A stretch of 64,000 nt of DNA from Quercus robur. Its lineage: Eukaryota > Streptophyta > Magnoliopsida > Fagales > Fagaceae. The translations under genes were made by a program, and so were the position numbers. The stretch is from the NCBI RefSeq assembly GCF_932294415.1, contig NC_065538.1:20296167-20360166 (forward strand), written 5' to 3'. The notes under the pieces are model-generated. The model was not told where the DNA came from and ran no database searches. It worked only from the letters and a program-made list of their open reading frames with translations. Shown piece by piece: positions 1 through 11,942 of this stretch; the stretch's first letter is position 1, and each line of letters begins with the position of its first letter.

Positions 1-73
1 AATCTATAGAACCATGTGGACAAATAATCTCACACCACAAGTCAACAAATATAACACATCAAATTTATTTTAC
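1..73. repeat. Fragment of host tandem unit (left edge)
   Basis: This stretch closely matches 58598-58669 in the same orientation, so it is a piece of the duplicated host segment that recurs through the window. It ends abruptly where the retrotransposon-derived sequence begins. Positions 74-115 are AT-rich with TTTA runs and match nothing else I can recognise. Confidence 0.75.
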
Positions 74-115
74 TAGCATGCCTTGTGTTATTTTATTTTA
101 TTTATTTATTTATAC

Positions 116-1062
116 TGCTAATAGCTTATTTTTGCATATTTATATCATTATTAGAAAGCATTATCAAACTTATTTTGAGTTAATTCATGCATTTTATAGT
201 TGGTTTTGGAATAATGCTGAATAATCAATTTTGTGCTTAATTGAATTTTAATGCATGAATTTGTCTTTTGTAGGATAATGAAATTAAATATGTGGATTTG
301 TGCAAAGAAGAAAGTTAATGGACTTTACTTTTATAAGGCCCATGATGAGGTCAAAGAAGGCCAACCCAATTAAATTCAAGTCCAATTGGAGTAAGGAATC
401 AAAGGAAATTAGCACCAAATCGAAATCCAATTCAGATTAGGATTCCAGCTTGCACATCATTTAGTATTTGGAGCATTACTTTGCAAGAGTTAAATTGGCC
501 GAAAATGTCAGTTAAGTGAAGCCTAAAAACTTTGGATTTTCTCCAAACGGGAATTCGACTTGTAATAGGATTCCTTGACCTAGTTAAAGGCTCTCTAGGG
601 AAAAATTCAGGGGAGAGCTGTTATAGAACATAATTTAGGTTTCCTTAAAGTTTCTTTACAGTTTTTAGAGTTTTATTTGTGTTATGGCTTGCTAGAAGCC
701 TTGCTAAGGCAAGGGGTGAAACCTAATCGTTTATTCGTATATTCTTAACAATTATTTTACGGTTTTAATGTTTATGTTATTATCTTTTTGATTGATTTAC
801 TCATCTAGAAAAGCATTTAATTCTGTTTAATTCTTTGATTTATCGTAGACTCAGCGCACGTTAAATGCTTAGTATTCCCTGCGAACTAATTCACTAGTTT
901 TGTTTTGCCTAAAATCAATCAATTTCATGAAACTACCTTAGAAAATTAATTCTTGAGTTTTTATTGTTAAATCATCTAAGTAAGATCATTTTTCATATGA
1001 ATTTTAGTTGATTTATAAAATAAATATTGTTAATATTACCAATAGATGTGTTGTGTGTGGAA
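116..1062 (+). repeat. Truncated LTR, inverted relative to the neighbouring LTR
   Basis: Starting with TGCTAATAGC at 116, this sequence is the reverse complement of most of the LTR at 1073-2307 (arm 1297-2307). It begins at the LTR terminus and stops near 1062, so it is a truncated LTR of the same family in the opposite orientation. The two arms are separated by only about 235 bp. I see no matching second LTR for this copy, so it is a remnant or the product of a local inversion. Confidence 0.85.
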
Positions 1063-1072
1063 CCAAAATACT

Positions 1073-2307
1073 TGTTGCAACTTAAATAATGCTCCCAAGT
1101 GCAAGATTGTCGTGAAGTAATAACTCGGTAAGTCGTAGGTTGAATCCACAGGGAAAAGGGAATTGATTAGCAAACCACAAGAGAATAAAATTAAAATAAT
1201 AAAGTTAATTGAAGAGAGTTTTGATGATTTAGTAAAGTTAATTTAAATTGAGAGAAAAATAACAATATATTAAGGTGCTAAGGTTTAGGAATCCACACAC
1301 AATACATCTATTGGTAGTCTTAACAATATTTATTTTATAACATCAACTAAAATTCATACGAAGGATGATCTTAGTCAGATGATTTTACAATAAAAACTCA
1401 AGAATTAATTTTCTAAGGTAGTTTCATGAAATTGATTGACTATAGGCAAAACAAAACTAGTGAATTAGTTCGTAGGGAATACTAAGCATTTAATGTGCCC
1501 GGAGTCTATGATAAATCAAATAATTATACAGATCTAAACACTTTTCTAGATGATTAAATCAATCAAAAACATAAAAATATAAGCATTAAAACCAATAAAT
1601 AATTGTTAAGAACATACTAATAAATGATTGGGTTTCACTCTTTGTCTTAACAAGGCTTCTAGCAAGCCATAACACAAATAAAATTTTAAAAACTGTAAAG
1701 AAACTTTAAGAAAACCTAAATTACATTCTACGGCAGCTTTCTCCTGAATTTTTCCCTTAAGAGCCTTTAAATAGGTCAAGGAATCACATTACAAGTTGAA
1801 TTCCCGTTTGGAGAAAATCCCAGGTTTTTAGGCTTCAATTAACTGACATTTTTGGCCCACTTAACTTCATAATTCAGACTTTGTCAAACTACAAATTTTT
1901 AGCCCTTTAACTTGAATCATCTCGATTGGACATCTGAGCCAAAAGTTATGCTCCAAATACTAACTAGTGTGCAGGCTGGAATTCTAATCCGAATTGGACT
2001 TGGATTTGGTGTAAATTTCCTTTGATTCCTTGCTCCAATTGGACTCAAATTTAATTGGGTTGGCCTTCTTTGACTTCATCGTGGCCCTTGTAAAAGTAAA
2101 GTCCGTTAGTTTTCTTCTTTGCACAAATCCACTTATTTAATTTCATTATCCTACGAAAGACAATTCGCGCATTAAAATTCAATTAAGCACAAAATTGATT
2201 ATTCAGCATTATTCCAAAACCAACTATAAAATGCATGAATTAAATTAAAATAAGTATGATAATGCTTTCTAATAATGATATAAATATGCAAAAATAAGCT
2301 ATTATCA
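1073..2307 (-). repeat. 3' LTR of Athila-like element
   Basis: About 1235 bp, matching 7559-8783 almost throughout. On the minus strand it begins TGATAATAGC at 2307 and ends near 1073. A TATA-like CTATTTAAAGG (minus strand) lies around 1764-1774 and is conserved in the partner LTR at about 8242-8252. The inner edge at 2308-2325 has a short purine-rich stretch on the minus strand that could be the polypurine tract. Confidence 0.85.
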
Positions 2308-4007
2308 CACTTTCTAACCAGCTCATTGCTAGTCCCTAGCAATTTAAGTGACTTGAGACAAAGACACAAAATAACAAAAAAAATTATTACTTTAGTAGAA
2401 ATAGTTAATCAAAGGTCAAAATACTAACAACTACCAAAGATATTCCACATGCCATCAATACTCAGTGTGTGAATGGTTTAGCCAACACAAACACAAACTT
2501 AGTCTTAAGATAAAATATGGCTTGAATTTCTATCCAAACTTATGCTTCAACTCAAATCTCACAGTTGTAAACACTTAACAAATAAAATCACTCTGAAAAG
2601 GGTGTAACACTCTCAAACATATGTGAGCAAAATAATGTAGAACAATGACTAATATCTCACATATAAATAAGATGAAGAATGGTGAAACAAAATGAAGGAC
2701 ATTTATAGTCTCATGAAAGGATGCCAAACACTAAGAATATTACACCACACACATTGATTAGTCATGTCAAGATCCAAACCATACCTTCCTTAAGATCAAA
2801 TTGGACTTTAATTGGGATGTAATGTAGGGTAAAGAGGAGGAATTTAGAACAAAGGGTATAAGTAAAAATAAAAAGAGTTCCCAAGAATAATTAGAGAGAC
2901 AACTTCTTTTGAGCATATGACAATTGATTTATCCTCTCAAGTTTCTTGAATATTGCACTTTCACTTTCTTTCTTTTTTCTTCAAAATTTCATCAACAAAT
3001 TCATTCTCTATTTCTTCCTCTTTCACATTCCTTTTTTTTTTTTTTCGACATTTTTCCTTTTTTGTTTATGATTCTTTTTTTTTTTTTTTTTTTTTTTGAG
3101 TGAGTCCTCCTTTTCTTCCAACTATTTCACCACAAATTTACTGCAGTAAAACAATTTGATTGCATTCATTCTTGGAACACTTTAGGAAAGGGTTTGAGAA
3201 AGAATGGCTAAAATAATAAGCTCAAATGGGTGACTAGCGGTAATGTATCAAGAAAGAAAAAAATAAAGGCTCAAAATTAACAAAGATGGCCTAAAATCAT
3301 CTCTTAAGGATTGGGATAGTTCTTCAAAATCCATGACTTTAACATATTCAAGTGTGGCATAAAATTGACGAATTGTTAGCATTCGACCAAATCAAAGAAT
3401 AATGAGACTAAGCAACCACAAAGTTATGTGCTTCCAAATGAAAAATGAGATCAAAAGAAAATAACCCTCTAAAAAAATGAATGGCTCAAGAACTCAATTG
3501 GGTTATAGTCTTTGCATTTTATTTTCAAGATTTTCAAAGTCACATCTATCTCTCATCCCAGAAACATGTTCATGTGGCTAAAGTGCATGTGCATAATAGT
3601 TGAGCATGAAAAACAATGGAATTCTTTAGATAGAAGTATCATAAAGAACTTTGACTTAAAACTTTTGCTACAGCAACTTTTCTTTTTCTTTTTTTTTGGG
3701 TTGAAAATTGGACTAAAAAAAAAAATTCAAAAACAACCCAAAAAAAAAAAAAAAAAAAAAACATAAAATAAAACCAAATGCAAATCATCTCAAGTTCCTC
3801 CCCCCAACCTAAAACTTACATTGTCCTCAATGATAACAAGGAAAAACAATAAAGAGAAGAGATTAAAGAGAGTACCTTGAAGAGATCAACATAAAAAAAT
3901 AAAAATAAATAAAAATAAAAATTTAACATTTGAAAAAGGGGTTAGAAAACAAAATAACAAAAATAATAAAAAGAAAAAAAATCTAAAATACGACACAAAC
4001 ACTAATG
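2308..4007 (-). other. Noncoding 3' internal region of Athila-like element
   Basis: This is AT-rich sequence between the 3' LTR and the end of the pol remnant. It holds long T runs near 3030-3100 and an A run at 3740-3762. On the minus strand, around 3798-3830, it carries the motif 'attgaggacaatgtaag' followed by a G-rich run, which I remember as typical just after the coding region of this gypsy lineage. No convincing ORF is present; the open frame at 3512-3766 is homopolymer-driven. Confidence 0.6.
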
Positions 4008-5040
4008 CTAATTGCTTGGCAAGTCTTGATAAATAGTATCCTCCAAATTGGTGGATTCCTCCTCTTCTGAAAAATTCTCAAGAAATGGCTTAAGATGTTG
4101 TCCATTCACCTTAAATATGTTACCATTTTTAGGATTTTCAATTTCTATGGCATCGTGGGGGAAAACATTTTTAACAATGAAATGTCCAGTCCATCTAGAT
4201 GTCAATTTTCTGAGGAACAAATGTAACCTAGAATTATACAAAAGAACTTTTTGAGATGGTTCAAAAGATTTCCTTAAAATTTGTTTGTCATGAAAAACCT
4301 TCATTCTTTCTTTAGAAATCCTAGAATTCTCATATGTATCACATCGAATTTCTTCCAACTCATTTAATTGCAATTTTCTCAATGAACTAGCTTTGTCTAA
4401 GTTAAAGTTAAACATCTTTATTGCCCAATATGATTTATGTTCCAATTCCACAAGCAAGTGACAAGCTTTACCATAAACAAGTCTATAGGGAGACAGACCA
4501 AGAATATTTTTATAGGTAGTGCGGTACGCCCAAAGTGCATCATTCAACCTCGAAGACCAATATTTACAATTTGGGTTAACTGTCTTTTCCAAAATTTGTT
4601 TGCTCCCCTTAGATGGTTTGTCATTGTCCATTAAATAAATCCTATGAGTACAAACCAATGGACTAAGTCCTTTTATATTAGTCATATTCCTTCCTATGAC
4701 ACCCTTATGTTTACTCAAAACATTTAATAACTTACATTCTTGCAAGGAGTCAAGTTCAGAAGATATTGCCATAGGAAAAGTCTCATCGATTCCTAGAAAA
4801 GCATACTTGAGATCATTTGGCCAGGGCTTCAACTCCCATTTAGGTACTTGCTCACTAGATGGCAACAACTTTATCTCACAAGGTGGCAACTCCTCATATT
4901 TCAATTTCCAATTGCTTGCTTCTAATTCCTATGCAGATTCCAAGAGACAATGAATGTATGCAATTTCAGAATTCTCATCAAAGTTAAAATCACATGATTG
5001 ACTAAACAAGTTTCTAATGTTTGGTCTTGAACAATTGTTT
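4008..5040 (-). pseudogene. Internally deleted pol: pol start joined to integrase C-terminus
   Basis: The longest open stretch is 298 codons (4904-4008), and the same frame continues upstream through an in-frame TAG near 4940. Residues 1-105 resemble the segment that precedes reverse transcriptase in Ty3/gypsy pol (motif [14 protein letters not shown]). The frame then passes straight into the integrase end (motifs [51 protein letters not shown]). The junction near residue 105 therefore removes RT, RNase H and the integrase zinc-binding and catalytic domains without breaking the frame. In life this region would be cut from a polyprotein. A clean in-frame deletion is unusual and could be ancestral to a non-autonomous subfamily. 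Confidence 0.85.
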
Positions 5041-5043
5041 CAA

Positions 5044-5716
5044 TCAAGTTAACTTCAAGCACATCCTCTTCATCCCTAGTTTGCTACAAGTATTAAAAAT
5101 ATTATGCTCAAGGGTTATATTGCCAAAAGATAATTTTAAGATCCCACTTCTACAATTCATCAATGCATTAGAAGTTGCAAGAAATGGGCGCCCTAAAATC
5201 ACAGATATTTGAGAATTGGCATTAGAAACAGGATGCATGTCGAAAATAATAAAGTCAATAGGAAAATAAAATTTGTCCACTTGAACCAAAACATCCTCAA
5301 TAACACCCTTAGGAACAATCACAAATCCATCAACAAGTTGCAAAATTATGAAAATGGGTTTTAACTCACCTAGACCTAATTGCTCATACACTGAATATGG
5401 CAAAAGATTCCCACTTGCCCACAAGATTAAGCAAAGCTTTCTCTATTTTTGAATTACCAATCACACATGAAATAGTGGGACAACCTGGATCTTTGAACTT
5501 AGGAGGTCTATTGTTTTGAATGATTGCACTAACTTGTTCAGTCAAAAAAACCTTCTTATGTACATTAAGCTTACGCTTAACAGTACACAAATCTTTCAAA
5601 AATTTAGCATATGATGAAATTTGCTTTATGGAATCCAAAAGAGGAATGTTCACTTTAACTTGCTTAGGCACTTTAAGGATTTCAAAATTTTGATTCACTT
5701 TCTGAGGTGGAATCAA
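5044..5716 (-). pseudogene. Broken retroviral-type aspartic protease
   Basis: Two overlapping minus-strand frames (5716-5384 and 5424-5044) together cover the protease region of the Ty3/gypsy polyprotein. The first ends in ISCVIGNSKIEKALLNL and the second starts near ...NLLPYSVYEQLGLGELK and includes VILGRPFLATSNALMNC, the conserved region after the flap. The frameshift at about 5384-5424 falls exactly where the catalytic Asp-x-Gly motif should be. No intact active-site triad is readable in either frame, so the enzyme is dead as written. Confidence 0.8.
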
Positions 5717-6039
5717 CCTTCGGGGAAAGGGAGCAGGGATAGGACACCTTTCAATTTCATTAGATTTAGGCTCAAGGACTTCATCACTACTCTTTATTTT
5801 AGAAAATTCATCATGTGTATTGCTTTTAGGAATATCTTTTACAATGATTTTCCACTACGAAGAGTAGTTATAGATTTAACTTGACTCACTTTATTTTCAG
5901 AGGATCTACAATTATTAACACAAAATTGACCTTGGGGGTTTGGTTATGGTTGAGATGGAAACTTACCCTTTTATATTGTGCTCATGAATGTGGTCAATTT
6001 AGTGAGAGTGCTCCTAACGTCATTTATGGCTTGTGAGTT

Positions 6040-7214
6040 CTAATTATTAATGGTGGATTGAGTCTGCATGAATTGCTGCAAAGTGTTCTTAAGACTCTTC
6101 TTTGGAGGGGGATTATAGGGAACAAAATTTAAAGAACCATGTGTAGGAGGTACAGCCACATCATCATTCCTCCAATTAAAATTTGGGTGATTCCTCCACC
6201 CTAAATTGTATGTGTCTAAATAGGGGGAAGGGTATGATATTTTCACCAAGTTCATAAAATTTGCTTGATCATGCAACACCTCTTTAAATGCTGGAATTGT
6301 AGGACAATCATTGGTAGGGTGTTCCATGGTCTCACAAATTCTACAATCCTCATCAATTTTAGGCAAGTATTGACTCCATTGACTTTCCTTGATTCCATGG
6401 CTTCAAGCTTCCGAGTTATACTAGCCACTCTATCACTAAGGTCATCATCTTCCCTAAGTTGGTACTTACACCCCTAGAGGGGTTGGTGGATGCTCTAGAC
6501 CTATCTGAGGTATCAATGGTATCCCAAGATTGGGCATTCTTAGCTAAGAGATCAAAATAATCAAAAGCCTCATCAAGATCTTTATTCAAAAACTCTTCAT
6601 TGCACATCATCTCTACAAATTGGCACATCTTTGGAGTTAAACTTTCATAGAAAAAACTAATTATATGCCAAGTTTCATAGCCATGATGTGGACAAGCATT
6701 AAGCAAATCTTTAAAATCTTTCCCAACATTGATAAAATGTCTCATTATCTTTTTGTGAAAAATTCATTATTTGTCTTTTAAGTGCATTAGTCCTATGAAT
6801 TGGAAAAAATTTCTTTAAAAACTCAGTTTGCATCCCTTGCCAAGTACCAACTGACCTAGGTCTCAAAGAATTAAGCCAAGTTTTTGCCTTGTCTTTAAGA
6901 GAAAAAGGCAACAACTTCAACCTAATGGTTTCGTCATTACATGATTGGTCATGGAAGGTAGAACATACCTCCTCAAATTCCTTAAAGTGTAGGTAAGGAT
7001 TTTCATAATCTAAGCCATGAAATTTAGGAAGTAATAAAATTATAGCGGGCTTGAAATTAAAATTATTTGCATTAGTTGGAAAAATGATGCATGATGGTGC
7101 ACTACTCCTAGTAGGATACAAATAATCCCTGAGAGTTCTAATGGATTGGTAAGCATGGAAGTTTTCATTATTTAAATTATTCTCATCACCATGATTACTC
7201 TCTAAGTCCGCCAT
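6040..7214 (-). pseudogene. Athila-type gag (frameshifted)
   Basis: This is the capsid-like structural protein that packages element RNA. The proposed start is the ATG at 7214 (MADLESNHGDENN); the same frame is open further upstream, but that part is low-complexity FYFYF sequence. The first frame runs to 6711 with the conserved segments FHGLDYENPYLHFKEFEEV and AKTWLNSLRPRSVGTWQ. It continues after a shift as 6745-6416 (DLLNACPHHGYETW, EEFLNKDLDEAFDYFDLLA). The C-terminal piece 6366-6040 has a Cys/His cluster, CRICETMEHPTNDCP, resembling the zinc-binding region. At least one frameshift and one break make it a pseudogene. Confidence 0.85.
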
Positions 7215-7534
7215 GAAATCAAGTGTGTGAGAATGTGTGAAAGAATCAGATAAATTGCGAAACAAATTATTAGACTCAATTCTAACCAAGCGATTATCAT
7301 TATCACGACACCAAACACGCATGCAATAGTAAAGCAAGAAATAAAAATAAAAATAAAAATAAAATAAAACAAATACCTTTAACAATAAAAAGAAGTAAAA
7401 AGAAAAGAAAAAACTCTAAAAGAAAAATAAACTACTTAAAAAGAAAAGAGTTGGAGAGATGTTACCAAACATGTGAAGAAATTTAATGCCAAAAACCTCT
7501 CCAAATGAAGTGGAACACTTCTCTAATTGCCTAA

Positions 7535-7552
7535 TCCTCGGCAACGGCGCCA
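7535..7552 (-). other. Primer binding site, tRNA-Asp type
   Basis: The minus strand reads TGGCGCCGTTGCCGAGGA, which I recognise as complementary to the 3' end of plant tRNA-Asp with about one mismatch. It lies six bases inside the 5' LTR edge at 7559, where the minus-strand DNA primer should anneal. This primer is characteristic of the Athila/Tat branch of Ty3/gypsy. Confidence 0.85.
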
Positions 7553-7558
7553 AAATCT

Positions 7559-8783
7559 TGCTATGACTTAAATAATGCCCCCAAGTGCAGGATTTTTGCA
7601 AAGTAATAACTCAGTAAGTCCGAGGTCGAAGCCACAGAGAAAAGGAAATTGATTAGCAAACCACAAGAATATAAAACTAAAATACTAAAGTTTAATTGAA
7701 GAGATTTTTTATGGTTTAGTAAAGTTAATTTAAATTGAGAGAAAAATAACAATATATTAAGGTGCTAAGGTTTAGGAATCCACACACAATACATCTATTG
7801 GTAGTCTTAACAATATTTATTTTATAACTCAACTAAAATTCATACAAAGGATGATCTTAGTCGGATGATTTTACAATAAAAACTCAAGCATTAATTTTCT
7901 AAGGTAGTTTCATGAAATTGATTGACTATAGGCAAAACAAAACTAGTGAATTAGTTCGTAGGGAATACTAAGCATTTAATGTGCCCGGAGTCTATGATAA
8001 ATCAAATAATTATATATATCTAAACACTTTTCTAGATGATTAAATCAATCAAAAACATAAAAATATAAGAATTAAAACCAATAAATAATTGTTAAGAACA
8101 TACCCGTAAACGGTACCCCTTGCCTTAGCAAGGCTTCTACCAAGCTATAACACAAATAAAACTCTAAAAACTATAAAGAAACTTTAAGAAAACCTAAATT
8201 ATGTTCTACAGCAACTCTCCCCTAAATTTTTCCCTAAAGAGCCTTTAAATAGGTCAAGGAATCCTATTACAAGTTGAATTCCCATTTGGAGAAAATTCCA
8301 GGTTTTTAGGCTTCATTTAACTTCTGAAATTTAGACATTGGTAAATTACAAAGTTGTATCCCTTTAAGTTAACTTTCTAGCCCAACTTGAATCATCTCGA
8401 TTGAAAATCTGACCCGAAAGTTACGCTCCAAATACTAACTAATGTGCAGGTTGGAATCCTAATCCGAATTGGACTTGGATTTTGTGCAAATTTCCTTTGA
8501 TTCCTTGCTCCAATTGGACTCGAATTTAATTGGATTGGCCTTCTTTGACTTTATCATGGCCATTGTAAAAGTAAAGTCCATTAGGTTTCTTCTTTACACA
8601 AATCCACTTATTTAATTTCATTATCCTACAAAAGACAAATTCACGCATTAAAATTCAATTAAGCACTAAATTGATGATTTAGCATTATTCCAAAACCAAC
8701 TATAAAATGCATGAATTAAGTCAAAATAAGTATGATAATGCTTTCTAATAATGATGTAAATATGCAAAAATAAGCCATTATCA
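7559..8783 (-). repeat. 5' LTR of Athila-like element
   Basis: About 1225 bp, closely matching 1073-2307. On the minus strand it starts TGATAATGGC at 8783 and ends in CA at 7559, directly before the primer site. It contains the TATA-like CTATTTAAAGG around 8242-8252 on the minus strand. Confidence 0.87.
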
Positions 8784-9560
8784 TATACAAGATTGAAATT
8801 CTACTCTAACTTAATCTAAGTGTATATGTGTGTGAAGCTTTTTTTAAGAAACTTGAACCCCGACCCTTGCCCCCCACTCCCCACAAGCACTTAATACTTG
8901 TGGAGTGACCATGTGTTAAGGACCTTAAATATGGAAAGAAATAAATGCAATTATATATTAGTTACAATGCACTGTCATTTTGAATATTTTATGGAGTATT
9001 TAGGTCATTTGGAAAGAGAGAATTTTGAATCAAATTTTATAAGTTATTAAAATTCCCAAAAAATATATTTAAAAATTCAAAAACAATATATTTATTAGTT
9101 AAGGACCTTAAATATGGAAAGACATGCAATTATTTATTAGTTACGATGCATTGTCATTTTGAATATTTTATGGAGTATTTAGGTCATTTGGAAAGAGTGA
9201 GAATTTTGAATGAAATTTTGTAAGTTATTAAAATTCTCAAAAAATATGTTTAAAACTTCAAAAACAACCTAAGAAAATAAATCCAAACAATAAATTGTAT
9301 AATCTATTAAGTTGGAATGTTTTTTAGGAAGTATTAAACGAAAATGAAGACATATCAAAAATTGGAGTTTGTGGTATGCTTATATTGGAACCACATTCCC
9401 TCCTCTCGTGTATGTGGGTTTCTAAAAAAAACATTGATTTAAAATTCAAATCCTAATTTACGTATCCAAATGCAAATATGCTTGGCACATGGTTTTCCAT
9501 TGGCATTTGGATAACAACACTAACAACACACCCTCAAATACAAATATGCAAATATTTTCT
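8784..9560. repeat. Host tandem unit 1 with an internal ~183-bp duplication
   Basis: 8784-8910 matches 56900-57020 and 8914-9555 matches about 58680-59230, so this is unit 1 of the duplicated host segment. It lacks the 1.6 kb that lies between these blocks in unit 3. Within it, 8914-9096 and 9097-9275 are a diverged tandem duplication, both beginning with 'gttaaggaccttaaatatgg'. The same duplication is visible in unit 3. No gene is seen. Confidence 0.75.
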
Positions 9561-10011
9561 CTACTCTTGAGGTTGATTTGAGTTCAAAATACCTTGACAC
9601 ATGAAAACACTTTGCATGATGAATTTTTATATCAATGAGATCTATATTATATAGTCTTAATTGATTGTGTCTAGAGTGTTTGCATACATCTTTTTATGGG
9701 TCAAATAGTGTCAAGTTTGCATATTTTGAAAGAGAGAATGTGTATTCATGTGAATCTATACATCTTCTTCTTTTTTTTTTTTTTCTTTTTTTTCTTTTTT
9801 TTTTTTAGTTTAGTTTGGTTTGTGTTTCTCTATTTTCCTCACCTCTTAAACTTTTCCCAAAACCTATTTTGTTTTTCCTATTTTTATAAGGGGAGAAAGC
9901 TGTTTTTAAAACCTATACTGCTCATAGGGGGAGTTGTTGCTCTTCATAGGGGGAGTTGTCTCAATTCTCTATAGAGCTAAATTATTTTGTGTTTCCCTGA
10001 TTCTCTATTTT
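9561..10011 (+). other. Copia 3' internal noncoding region, first part
   Basis: This stretch follows the host unit and has no plausible gene. It contains a long T-rich run at 9766-9806 and the purine tracts 'catagggggagttgt' at about 9923-9959, typical of the region before a copia 3' LTR. It ends at the TSD of the chromovirus (ATTTT, 10007-10011). Confidence 0.55.
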
Positions 10012-10346
10012 TGATAGGTACTTACTCAATTGTACTCAATTGTAAGGTTGTATTCAATTATAAATAGCAATGGCAGTGGCAACAGTTAGTTACTAGTGAT
10101 TGAGTTATTTACAGGTATTGGGGTTAGTTGCTTAAATAGTGGAGTCAGTTGGAGTTGGTTACTACTAATATGAATTGTATAAAAGGGTTAAGCTGTGATT
10201 GTAGACATATGCATAATCTGATTGTGATCTCATTAATGTCTTCCTCTCTCAATATATCTCTCTCCATCTTCTTAAGGAGGTCCAGATCCCTTCAAAGAGA
10301 TCTACCACAATCCCTTAACTCCACCAAACACTCTAGATTCTTAACA
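10012..10346 (+). repeat. 5' LTR of chromovirus
   Basis: 335 bp, starting TGATAGGTAC and ending TTCTTAACA. A TATA box, TATAAAAG, is visible around 10178-10185. The 3' LTR shares both ends but lacks about 100 bp from near its 3' part. Confidence 0.88.
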
Positions 10347-10350
10347 TTTT

Positions 10351-10362
10351 TGGTATCAGAGC
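10351..10362 (+). other. Primer binding site, initiator tRNA-Met type
   Basis: TGGTATCAGAGC begins four bases after the 5' LTR end. This is the usual primer site complementary to the 3' end of initiator tRNA-Met in plant LTR elements. Confidence 0.92.
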
Positions 10363-10382
10363 ATTGATCCATCCTTACCACC

Positions 10383-10882
10383 ATGGCTGAAACTTGTGCT
10401 CAATCTCAAAAAACAAATAAGATTGCAACTCTGTCTAAAGTCTCAGAGCACCACGAACAAACTTTGCGAGAGATTCAAAGGCAATTGCAAACCATTAATG
10501 TATTCATGCAAAGAATGGTTGAAGCTGAATAAAAGAAACAACAGAGTCCAAATTCAGGCTCCAAAGCTATCTTGGTTAACAACAATTTGGGAAATTCAGA
10601 ATCTTCTTCGATGAATTTGATCAAGAATCTAAAATTAGAATTTCCTCGATTTCAAGGGGAAGACCCTACTTGCTGGGTGTACGATGCAAAGCAATTTTTT
10701 TCTTACAATCATACTCCTGAAAATCAACAAGTGATGATGGCTTCGTATCACCTTGATAGGGAGGCCTTGATTTGGTTTTAGAATGCAGAGCAAGTTGGTG
10801 GATTTGCGAGTTAGGAGGTCTTTGTTCAAGCTTTACAGACTAGATTTGGAGTCACAGCCTATAATGATCCTATGAAGGCCTT
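10383..10882 (+). pseudogene. Chromovirus gag, N-terminal part
   Basis: ATG at 10383 (MAETCAQSQKTNK) opens the Gag frame 21 bases after the primer site. A coiled region (HHEQTLREIQRQLQTINVF) is followed by the retrotransposon gag domain (LEFPRFQGEDPTCWVYDAKQ, YHLDREALIWF). In-frame stops occur at about 10528 (TAA), 10779 (TAG after WF) and 10813 (TAG). The gene is cut at 10882 by the nested element, and the part between there and the zinc knuckle at about 16560 is missing. Confidence 0.85.
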
Positions 10883-11942
10883 TGAAAGCTCAAAAATGTG
10901 TTAAAAACACAAGAGCTTGTTTAGACCCCTAATTCAAATTACGGCTTGGTTGATTTTACACTAACTTAATACTAAGTGTGGAATAGTGTAAAAGCAAGTA
11001 TACAAGCAAGGGAGCTACTCTAATCCATATTTAAAGCAAAACAGCAGTAAAATGAAATGAACAAGAGTAGGGAAGAGAGATGCAAACACAGATAACACCA
11101 AAACGTGTTATCGAAGAGGAAACTGAAGAACTTGGCAAAAAACATCTCCGCTGCCCTCCAAGTGGTAATCGATCCACTATACAATCAGTTGGGATACATG
11201 GGTAAGCAAGAGACCCTCAAGGCCTAATCTACCCTCTGTACCCAAGGTCTCCAAGCTCCTACTCCAACAAGGCTTCTCGAAACCATGTCTTGTCTAGCTC
11301 TCCGGATCCCGTAACAAGCTCCATGTTGCATTTGCCATCCTTGGCTTCTTCCAATGCTTCCCAGCAACTCCAAAAACACTCACTACACTCTGAAAAGGTA
11401 TGGACTGTGTTTTGGTAAATCTCCTCTCAATGTATGATAATGGGAGAGGGAAGGAGAAGAGGCTACAATGAATTCTCACTAAGGATGAGTAGCTCTCTCT
11501 CTAAAAGATGGGTATGTGTTGTAGAAAACCTATCTAGAGTTTTTCTCTCTGAATGACCTCTTTTACATTTGTGGGTAATGAGGGTATATATAGTATGGGT
11601 GAAGGGTAATGAATTCACATATAAAAATCCTCCAAGTAGAATGTTTCACGACTGTCTCGCGGGAAGGCCTTACTCGTGAGACACTCGCGAAAACGACAGC
11701 CTGGCACGACTCTTCAGCTTCCAGTCATGTGCTCCTCACATACTCTTTTGCGGCTTAGCTTCTCGCAAGCTTCTCGTGAAATCCACTGATTCTTCATTTA
11801 AGCTTGAGTCTTCACCAACTTAATACTAAACCCAATACAATAAAATCCCACAAAACACAAGGAACAAAATTAGAGCAATTACAACACTTTTTGTCATGGA
11901 ATAAAGCCAACATAAAATATAGTTGTAAATCACAACTTTACA
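10883..11942 (-). repeat. 3' LTR of nested SIRE-like element
   Basis: On the plus strand it starts TGAAAGCTC and ends CTTTACA, so on the minus strand it runs TGTAAAG...GAGCTTTCA. A TATA box (minus-strand ACTATATATACC) lies around 11584-11597. Upstream of it in the sense direction, at 11640-11790, is a cluster of TCTCGCG/CTCGTGA/CTCGCGAA motifs. Confidence 0.85.

Larger units (their letters stand above)
1073..8783 (-). mobile_element. Athila-like Ty3/gypsy retrotransposon, pol largely deleted
   Basis: This is a minus-strand LTR retrotransposon. The LTRs are 7559-8783 (5') and 1073-2307 (3') and are closely similar, both ending ...TTATCA on the plus strand. A tRNA-Asp-type primer site lies directly inside the 5' LTR. 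Reading on the minus strand, the order is gag (7214-6040), a protease region (5716-5044), then a frame that jumps from the start of the pol region to the end of integrase (about 5040-4008). Reverse transcriptase, RNase H and the integrase core are missing, so the element could move only with help from another copy. The Athila assignment rests on the Gag and integrase-tail sequences and the tRNA-Asp primer. No clean TSD is visible; the right flank resembles 56904 onward and the left flank resembles 58598 onward, which suggests a deletion or rearrangement. Confidence 0.85.

Noticed and set aside
3512..3766. 84-codon open frame on the plus strand in the Athila-like element
   Set aside because: It is driven by T and A homopolymers, lies antisense to the element and has no recognisable domain.
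1073..8783. Reading the three similar LTR blocks near the left end as three LTRs of one intact element
   Set aside because: The block at 116-1062 is in the opposite orientation and truncated, so it cannot be a normal LTR of the same insertion.
9696..9974. 92-codon open frame with a poly-Phe core
   Set aside because: It comes from a long T run in the noncoding 3' region of a copia element.
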